Shown here: one piece after another, positions 5,610 through 9,982 of the stretch
Position numbering within the stretch: the stretch's first letter is position 1
How the letters are laid out: every line of letters begins with the position of its first letter
Assembly: GCA_900317215.1 (NCBI GenBank)
Contig: ONFW01000093.1
Span: forward strand, 1-9,982
DNA from: an uncultured Eubacteriales bacterium
GTDB taxonomy: Bacteria; Bacillota; Clostridia; Oscillospirales; Acutalibacteraceae
Length of the DNA stretch: 9,982 bases
Direction: 5' to 3'
The notes under the pieces: model-generated
The model's database searches: none
Told to the model about the DNA's origin: nothing
What the model saw: only the letters and a program-made list of their open reading frames with translations
Position numbers and translations under genes: made by a program

Positions 5610-6968
5610 TTACTTGATTATATCGGACAGGTCATTATAGCGCTGATCCTCCGTAAGGATTATGACCTTGTCGCCCTGCATTATCACATCGCTGCCGATA
5701 GGAATAATTGCCTTTCGGTCGCGGATTATGCCTGCGATCAGAACTCCCTGCCTTAGTCTGAGATCCTTCAGAGGTACGCCCGTATGTCCGAAATCGGGGC
5801 TGACGTTAAACTCAAGCACCTCTGCCTTGTCGTCCATGATGTTGTAAAGAGTTTCGATATTACTGCCCTTTGAATTCTCGAGCGCCCTTGCATATCTCAC
5901 AAGGACGTCGGACATGATCTCCTTGGGAGAGATTATCCTGTCAAGACCGAGCTTTGCAGCCATAGCGGAAAGCTCATTTCTGTTGACCTTGGTTATTACG
6001 GTGGGAACATTATGGGTGGAGGCAAAAATGGAGATAAGTATGTTTTCCTCGTCCATTCCTGTCAGAGAGACAAAGGCATCTATCGAATCAAGTCCCTCCT
6101 CAAGCAAAAGCTCCTGCTGTGCGCCGTCTCCGTTAATTATCACAGCCTTTGGCAGAGCATCGGAAAGCGTCTCGCATTTTTCAGGATCTATTTCTATTAT
6201 CTTCACCCCGTTGCCGGTAGAGGTAAGCATTTTGGACAGGTAAAAGGCTATCCTGCCGCCTCCGAGTATTATTACGTTCTTTGCCTGCTTCTTGTCAAGT
6301 CCGAGAGCCTTTAACAGCTTCTGTATTTCCACAGGCTCGGCAGTCAGTCCGATCTTATCACCGGGATAGAGGATGAAGTTACCGTCCGGGATATATACCT
6401 TATCTCCCCTGCCGACAACACAGATGAGAAACTTTGCCTTGAATTTATTTCGCAGATCCATGAGCTTGACTCCGGTAAGAGGGGAGCCCTCTTTAAGAAT
6501 GAGCTCTATGATCTCAAAGCTTCTCTCCGAAAAGGTCTGTATCTTTACGGCTGAGGGCAGCTTTAGAACATTGAACATTTCTCTTGCGGCAAGCATATCG
6601 GGGTTTATAGCCATTGAAAGCCCGAGCTTTTCTTTGAAGAAGCCAAGGCTCTCCATGTTATACTCCGGATTGCGTATCCTTGCTATGGTATTCCTTGCGC
6701 CCATTTGTCTGGCTATGTAGCAGCTCAGCATATTCAGCTCATCGGATGAGGTGACAGCAATGAACATTTCAGCCTCCTTCACCCCTGCCTCGGAGAGCGT
6801 GCTGCAATCCGTCCCGTTGCCGCAAACGGTCATTACGTCATGTATATTATTGATCTCCTCTATTACAGCGGGGTCGTTATCGACTGCGATCACGTTATGA
6901 CCCTCGTTGACAAGATCGGCAAGTATTGTTTCTCCAATTTTTCCGCAGCCTACTATGATTATTCTCAT
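5610..6968 (-). CDS. trkA: Trk potassium uptake regulatory subunit TrkA
   Basis: A 452-residue cytoplasmic protein with a duplicated RCK_N-RCK_C architecture, the long TrkA form that gates TrkH by nucleotide binding. The first Rossmann fold has VGCGKIGE (6-13) and the ribose-binding acid D30 in IAVDND. The second has ILGGGRIA (234-241) with IEID at 258-261. Each is followed by a C-terminal ligand domain: about 147-215, with GSPLTGVKLMDL and YIPDGNFILYPGDKIGL, and about 383-445, with GVPLKDLRL and IPIGSDVIMQGDKVIIL. The first Rossmann domain keeps the full glycine motif, so nucleotide binding is likely at least there. The ATG at 6968 follows AAAGGA with about 9 nt spacing. It is the first gene of the probable trkA-trkH-rsmA operon and has a long structured leader. 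Confidence 0.96.
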   Translation of the reverse strand: MRIIIVGCGKIGETILADLVNEGHNVIAVDNDPAVIEEINNIHDVMTVCGNGTDCSTLSEAGVKEAEMFIAVTSSDELNMLSCYIARQMGARNTIARIRNPEYNMESLGFFKEKLGLSMAINPDMLAAREMFNVLKLPSAVKIQTFSERSFEIIELILKEGSPLTGVKLMDLRNKFKAKFLICVVGRGDKVYIPDGNFILYPGDKIGLTAEPVEIQKLLKALGLDKKQAKNVIILGGGRIAFYLSKMLTSTGNGVKIIEIDPEKCETLSDALPKAVIINGDGAQQELLLEEGLDSIDAFVSLTGMDEENILISIFASTHNVPTVITKVNRNELSAMAAKLGLDRIISPKEIMSDVLVRYARALENSKGSNIETLYNIMDDKAEVLEFNVSPDFGHTGVPLKDLRLRQGVLIAGIIRDRKAIIPIGSDVIMQGDKVIILTEDQRYNDLSDIIK

Positions 6969-6995
6969 AAGCTCTGTTCCTTTCCAATATTCCGG

Positions 6996-7031
6996 CCCGT
7001 GCGGCTACAGTCTACAGAACTCTCGCACAGG
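6996..7031 (-). promoter_or_regulatory. Stem-loop in the trkA leader
   Basis: Read on the minus strand, CCTGTGCG (7031-7024) pairs with CGCACGGG (7003-6996) over 8 bp around a 20-nt loop. One pair is G-U on this strand but C-A on the other, so the structure favours the trkA transcript. It lies 28 nt before the trkA start. A smaller hairpin (TATGC/GCATA) lies about 65 nt further upstream. I recognise no known riboswitch class. Confidence 0.45.
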
Positions 7032-7116
7032 TCTGTTTATGATACTCTTATATTCAATCATTTATTATAATATGCAGTCAGTACCATAGTGTATGCTTTT
7101 GGCATAGTTTTTAATT

Positions 7117-7144
7117 ATAATAACAGCAGTAAGTCCGTAAGCAA
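7117..7144 (-). promoter_or_regulatory. Promoter candidate for trkA-trkH-rsmA
   Basis: On the minus strand TTGCTT (7144-7139), a 16-nt spacer, then TATTAT (7122-7117) with TGT before it. Transcription would begin near 7110 and give a leader of about 140 nt. A second AT-rich TATAAT at 7069-7064 has no matching -35 box. No terminator with a clear U run follows the upstream HAD gene, so read-through is also possible. Confidence 0.4.
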
Positions 7145-7204
7145 TAAAGACCGTCATCAGAACCGCAGCGCATTAAAGGGCATTCTCACCCGTCAGCGCA
7201 GGCT

Positions 7205-7936
7205 TTACCCTTTTGGAAAAAGAAGGTCGATAGCCTCATAGATACTGCCGCTCATGACCGTATATTTTGACAAAAGCTCTCCCTTGATCTCAGGCGAGAT
7301 ATTCGTGTGGAGATAGAGCGAATCAAGACCGGCATCATGAGAGCCTTTGATGTCGGTGATATAATCATTGCCTATCATAATGCTCTCCTCAGGCACAAGG
7401 GAATGCTTTTCTAAAATACGCCTATAAAACATTATATCCGGCTTTGCACAGCCCTCGTCCGAGGATATCATCACATCCTCAAATTCATCATATATGCCAA
7501 GCATTCTTATCTCCGGCTCTGTAAATATCCTCTGTGCATTGGATAAAAGGTATGCTCTTCCCCCGTGGCTGTGTATTGCGTCAAAAAGCTCATGTACACC
7601 GTCATAAAGCCTGATATACTTAATAGACAGCGCTCTGAAGGTCCTGCCCGTTGCAGCGGCAAGCGCCATATCGCATGCAGCTCCCTTTTCGGTATACAGA
7701 CGCTGAAAAACATATTCTATCTGCGGCTCGGGATTTGTTGTATATTTGTCCTTCGGCAGTGAGTCGATCAGCTCCTGAAGATAGATCCAGTAAAGCCTTT
7801 TAAGCTCTGAAGGCCTGTAGGCTGCCCCGCCCATTGAATAGATCATGGCCATATTTTTCCACAGGCTGCTTTTGCCCTCATTCGTGTTTATATCAACAAG
7901 AGTGCCGTAAAGATCAAAGATATAGTTTTTGTACAT
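7205..7936 (-). CDS. HAD-superfamily hydrolase
   Basis: A 243-residue cytoplasmic HAD-fold protein, usually phosphatases acting on small phosphorylated metabolites. Motif I is FDLYGTL with nucleophile D8. The +2 position is Y10 rather than the Asp general acid seen in most HAD phosphatases, a pattern shared with 2-haloacid dehalogenase-type members. Motif II is LLSNA (S132), motif III is K165 in CAKPDIMFY, and motif IV is IGNDYITDI (D191, D195). A helical cap lies at about 20-105. The frame also has a GTG at 7948, directly abutting AAAGGAA. The ATG at 7936 has workable spacing and is preferred. The substrate is unknown. The gene is monocistronic or reads through into trkA, 236 nt downstream, and is divergent from the DUF4364 operon. 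Confidence 0.85.
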   Translation of the reverse strand: MYKNYIFDLYGTLVDINTNEGKSSLWKNMAMIYSMGGAAYRPSELKRLYWIYLQELIDSLPKDKYTTNPEPQIEYVFQRLYTEKGAACDMALAAATGRTFRALSIKYIRLYDGVHELFDAIHSHGGRAYLLSNAQRIFTEPEIRMLGIYDEFEDVMISSDEGCAKPDIMFYRRILEKHSLVPEESIMIGNDYITDIKGSHDAGLDSLYLHTNISPEIKGELLSKYTVMSGSIYEAIDLLFPKG

Positions 7937-7979
7937 TTCTGGATACACTTCCTTTCAAGGAATGGAAATATCTGTTTAT

Positions 7980-8008
7980 ATTCTAATACATCAGGCAGAT
8001 AATTTCAA
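7980..8008 (-). promoter_or_regulatory. Promoter of the HAD hydrolase gene
   Basis: On the minus strand TTGAAA (8008-8003), a 17-nt spacer, then TAGAAT (7985-7980). The start would be near 7973, about 37 nt before the ATG. The ribosome binding site falls in a TTCCTT/AAGGAA inverted repeat (7949-7962). Confidence 0.6.
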
Positions 8009-8026
8009 TTAGTATATACATTTTTC

Positions 8027-8054
8027 TTGGCTTTTTTTTAGAATATGTTATAAT
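8027..8054 (+). promoter_or_regulatory. Promoter of the DUF4364 operon
   Basis: TTGGCT (8027-8032), a 16-nt spacer, then TATAAT (8049-8054) with TGT before it (extended -10). The start would be near 8061, giving a leader of about 72 nt before the ATG at 8133. Confidence 0.7.
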
Positions 8055-8070
8055 ATAAATGAGGTCTGTG

Positions 8071-8115
8071 TCCCATGCCTGTTAAGGCGAGGGAGTATGT
8101 CACCAAATACTTTTT
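8071..8115 (+). promoter_or_regulatory. Structured leader of the DUF4364 gene
   Basis: A stem-loop pairs TCCC (8071-8074) with GGGA (8091-8094) and GCCT (8077-8080) with AGGC (8085-8088), with a 4-nt loop and one A-A mismatch plus a U-G pair between the two helices. A weaker AGTAT/ATACT pair (8094-8098, 8107-8111) follows and runs into five T (8111-8115), just before the AAGGAGG at 8118-8124. It does not match a riboswitch I know. Confidence 0.4.
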
Positions 8116-8132
8116 GCAAGGAGGCTGCTGCT

Positions 8133-8723
8133 ATGGATTTTGACGCCTTTACTGAGGGCATAGAGCCCGGCGGACTGAGAAACCGCTCCGAGATCGGGAT
8201 ACTCCTGTGCTATCTTCTGGACTATGTTGGCAAGCCGTTCAAAAAGGACGATCTGATAGAACTCATTCAGGAAAACGGTTTTGCAAATTACTTTGAAACG
8301 ACCGACTCTCTGTCTGAGCTGATAAAAAACAAAAACCTCGAATATACCGACAGCGAAAAACAGTATCTCAGCGTTACTAAAAACGGCAGACTGATCGCTG
8401 CTCAGCTCAACTCTGCCCTTTCGCTCTCTATCAGACAAAAGGCAGCTGCGGCAGCCTCGGGACTGATGCAGATGAGAAGATCGGAAAACGAGAATCCCGT
8501 GAAGATCAGACGAGCCGAAGGTGGCGGATACATCGTCAGGCTGAAAATAACAGACGGGATAAGGGAGCTTATGACTCTTGAGCTTTTTGTTCCGGATATT
8601 TCTGAGGCGAACAGGATTAAGAGAAGCTTCTATAAGAATCCGCAAAGGCTCTACTGCGTTGTTCTTGCGGGAGCAACGGGTGACCCGAATATAATCAAAG
8701 CCGCGCTTGAGGAGCTGAAATGA
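8133..8723 (+). CDS. DUF4364 family protein
   Basis: A 196-residue cytoplasmic protein that I match to DUF4364, a family of unknown function common in Clostridia. Residues 18-46 (RSEIGILLCYLLDYVGKPF... DDLIELIQ) and the following LSELIKNKNLEYTD...YLSVTKNGRLIA (60-89) look like a winged-helix domain: helices, a recognition-like helix, then a beta wing. The C-terminal part (about 123-180, ending in YCVVLAG) alternates strands and helices and may be a ligand or dimer domain. I chose the ATG at 8133 because AAGGAGG lies 8 nt before it. The in-frame ATG at 8097 has poor spacing. It overlaps the next gene by 4 nt (ATGA), so the two are translationally coupled. DNA binding is an inference from the fold-like pattern. 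Confidence 0.8.
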   Translation: MDFDAFTEGIEPGGLRNRSEIGILLCYLLDYVGKPFKKDDLIELIQENGFANYFETTDSLSELIKNKNLEYTDSEKQYLSVTKNGRLIAAQLNSALSLSIRQKAAAAASGLMQMRRSENENPVKIRRAEGGGYIVRLKITDGIRELMTLELFVPDISEANRIKRSFYKNPQRLYCVVLAGATGDPNIIKAALEELK

Positions 8724-9097
8724 TGAGTATCAACAGCATGATAAATCTTGATGAGGCAAGGTTTTTCTATACCTCACCTAATACTATGATAGACAACAGC
8801 GACCTTGAGAGCTTCGGGCTGATAAGAAGCGCCGTAGATGTACTTGTGTATTACGGGATAAACGAGTTCACCGCCGATGATATCCGCGAGTTGTTTGATT
8901 CTCTTCAGCTTATAAGGAAGAAAAACGGCAGGGTGTTTGTCCCCTCCGTCAAGAAGATCAGCGGTGTGCTTGAATGCTATCTTGGCAAGGGCGCATTCAT
9001 GCTTGAAAGGAGCGGAGAACGGTTTCGTGCTGTCTCATGGGACTGCGGAGGCTACCGCTATGAAATAGAAGCCGCAAAACAAAAGGGATATCTGTAA
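8720..9097 (+). CDS. Hypothetical protein coupled to the DUF4364 gene
   Basis: A 125-residue protein that I do not recognise. The start ATG at 8720 overlaps the DUF4364 stop as ATGA, with GAGGAG at 8709-8714. A second ATG at 8723 has better spacing and would give 124 residues. No signal peptide, membrane helix or catalytic motif is visible. Residues 36-60 (RSAVDVLVYYGINEFTADDI, then RELFD) resemble residues 18-46 of the upstream DUF4364 protein, with a shared RS, a hydrophobic helix ending in Y, then G, F, DD and EL. A basic stretch (IRKKNGRVFVPSVKK, 65-79) and a strand-rich end follow. It may be a small paralogous winged-helix-like partner. The bidirectional terminator begins 12 nt after its stop. 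Confidence 0.75.
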   Translation: MMSINSMINLDEARFFYTSPNTMIDNSDLESFGLIRSAVDVLVYYGINEFTADDIRELFDSLQLIRKKNGRVFVPSVKKISGVLECYLGKGAFMLERSGERFRAVSWDCGGYRYEIEAAKQKGYL

Positions 9098-9108
9098 AAT
9101 TAAAAAAG

Positions 9109-9149
9109 AGGCTGCCGCAAAAGCACCATTACTTTGCGGCAGCCTTTTT
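9109..9149. terminator. Bidirectional intrinsic terminator
   Basis: A perfect 13-bp stem pairs AGGCTGCCGCAAA (9109-9121) with its complement (9133-9145) around an 11-nt loop. T run 9145-9149 follows on the plus strand and an A run (9102-9107) precedes it, giving a U run on the minus strand. It can end both the DUF4364 operon and hpf, which converge here. Confidence 0.92.
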
Positions 9150-9181
9150 ATTAAGATTTTTTCAAATCATCTCAAGCTATT

Positions 9182-9721
9182 TCAGAATTCCGGTTCAAGC
9201 AGACCGTAGGTATTCCCCTTGCGTTTATACACCACATTGATAGTGTTGGTCGTGCTGTTAAGGAACATAAAGAACTCATGTCCTATCATATTCATCTGCA
9301 GTATCGCCTCTTCAACACTGAGCGGCTTTACAGCAATATTCTTTGTCCTTACAACGGAATAATCATCGTCCTTCATAACATCGTCAGACGGCTCATTATA
9401 CTCTATAAAATACTGCTCGAGGGATTCCGCCTTCATCTTCTTGCTGAGCTTGGTCTTGTTCTTTCTGATCTGTCCTGCAAGTATATCAACAACTGCATCA
9501 AGCGCATCGTTCATCTCCATAGCAGAGCTTTCGGCACGGTATACCATAGAGCCGTCTCTTATTGTGACCTCAACGGTCTGTCTGTTCTTTTCGAGGGTAA
9601 CGGTAACGGTAGCCTCAGCGTCTTCTGAATAGATCTTTTCAAATTTACCGAGTTTTTTGTAAACACGCTCCTTAAAGTTATCTCTAAGATTGACTTTTCT
9701 GCCTACTATGTTGTATTTCAT
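9182..9721 (-). CDS. hpf: Ribosome hibernation promoting factor, long form
   Basis: A 179-residue cytoplasmic protein of the long HPF class, which joins two 70S ribosomes into inactive 100S dimers in stationary phase or starvation. The N-terminal HPF/YfiA domain (about 1-95) begins MKYNIVGRKV and has the beta-alpha-beta pattern with TVTVTLEKNRQTVEVTI. A charged linker (about 96-122) leads to the C-terminal dimerization domain, VVRTKNIAVKPLSVEEAILQ and on to VVYKRKGNTYGLLEPEF, which matches the family closely. I chose the ATG at 9721, preceded by AAGGAGG with 8 nt spacing. The frame extends to 9790, but that would place the start at the predicted transcription start. It is a single-gene unit with a strong promoter and the shared terminator. 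Confidence 0.96.
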   Translation of the reverse strand: MKYNIVGRKVNLRDNFKERVYKKLGKFEKIYSEDAEATVTVTLEKNRQTVEVTIRDGSMVYRAESSAMEMNDALDAVVDILAGQIRKNKTKLSKKMKAESLEQYFIEYNEPSDDVMKDDDYSVVRTKNIAVKPLSVEEAILQMNMIGHEFFMFLNSTTNTINVVYKRKGNTYGLLEPEF

Positions 9722-9794
9722 AAGCCGAACCTCCTTGGGTTTATTGTCCCCTTTTACCATATTCAACATAAGAACAGGTTTCAAGGTCACCTAT

Positions 9795-9822
9795 ATTATA
9801 ACACAATAAACAAAAAAATCAA
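9795..9822 (-). promoter_or_regulatory. Promoter of hpf
   Basis: On the minus strand TTGATT (9822-9817), a 16-nt spacer, then TATAAT (9800-9795) with TGT before it. The start would be near 9788, leaving a leader of about 67 nt. Confidence 0.7.
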
Positions 9823-9890
9823 ATACATTTGCGAAATATTATATAAGAATTTTAAGTAACAAATTTAGACATTATCACAACGGAATTAAA

Positions 9891-9982
9891 GTGAGGTGAC
9901 ATCCTCCCCCACCTATAGAGGTAGGGGCTTCCCCTGACCTCAGGCGAGTTTGGTTCTCGTTCGATAGTACTAATGTACTAAG
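9891..9982 (-). mobile_element. End of an IS200/IS605-type (TnpB-associated) element, cut by the window edge
   Basis: From about 9891 the sequence changes from AT-rich flank to a GC-rich, hairpin-dense segment. Read on the minus strand it runs CTCGCCTGAGGTCAGGGGA, a hairpin CCCCTACCT/AGGTGGGGG (9927-9906), then GGAGGATGTCAC (9907-9896). From memory, this type of hairpin plus GATGTCAC-like end is seen at the tnpB side (right end) of IS605/IS1341-type elements, where it is the 3' part of the omegaRNA. Further stems lie at 9945-9959 (CGAG/CTCG) and 9965-9980 (TAGTAC/GTACTA). The element body and any tnpB are outside the window, so the assignment is by pattern only. It could also be a solo remnant. 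Confidence 0.55.

Noticed and set aside
7145..7204. Possible terminator after the HAD gene (GCGC/GCGC and GGG/CCC pairs)
   Set aside because: The pairing is short and interrupted, and no U run follows on the minus strand.
9896..9982. Possible C-terminal coding part of tnpB at the right edge
   Set aside because: One minus-strand frame is open across the segment, but the residues do not match a TnpB ending I can recognise, and a frame ending in TRTKLA has a stop five codons upstream, so no CDS is called.

Overview
The window looks like chromosomal DNA of a spore-associated, low-to-moderate G+C Firmicute. A Ruminococcus-like member of the Oscillospiraceae/Clostridia is my best guess. The reasons are a cotJABC spore-coat operon, strong AGGAGG-type ribosome binding sites, sigma-A promoters with extended TGnTATAAT -10 boxes, a DUF4364 and a DUF6062 gene (families I associate with Clostridia), and a long-form hibernation factor. 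The genus is inferred, not shown.

Layout from left to right. Positions 1-631 (minus) hold cotJA-cotJB-cotJC, with cotJC running off the left edge. Positions 783-1742 (minus) hold a divergent gpsA-like glycerol-3-phosphate dehydrogenase, followed by a hairpin terminator. Positions 1882-2622 (minus) hold a DUF6062-like protein with two CxxC/CxxH modules. It is divergent from a PAP2-family membrane phosphatase (2717-3274, plus), and their predicted promoters overlap on opposite strands. Positions 3262-6968 (minus) hold a probable operon trkA-trkH-rsmA (potassium uptake plus 16S rRNA dimethylation), whose last gene overlaps the convergent PAP2 gene by 13 bp. Positions 7205-7936 (minus) hold a HAD hydrolase. 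It is divergent from a two-gene plus-strand operon (8133-9097) encoding a DUF4364 protein and a 125-residue unknown protein. A perfect 13-bp bidirectional terminator separates that operon from hpf (9182-9721, minus). The last ~90 bases look like the end of an IS200/IS605-type (TnpB-associated) element, with most of the element outside the window.

The genes are mostly housekeeping: membrane lipid precursor synthesis (gpsA), lipid pyrophosphate recycling (PAP2), K+ homeostasis (trkAH), ribosome maturation (rsmA), ribosome hibernation (hpf) and spore coat. I see no defence island, prophage, CRISPR array, tRNA or rRNA gene. The points most worth a second look are the face-to-face overlapping promoters, the duplicated Cys/His modules of the DUF6062 protein, the resemblance between the two DUF4364-operon proteins, two structured leaders, and the edge-truncated TnpB-type element. 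No gene-free stretch exceeds 300 bases.
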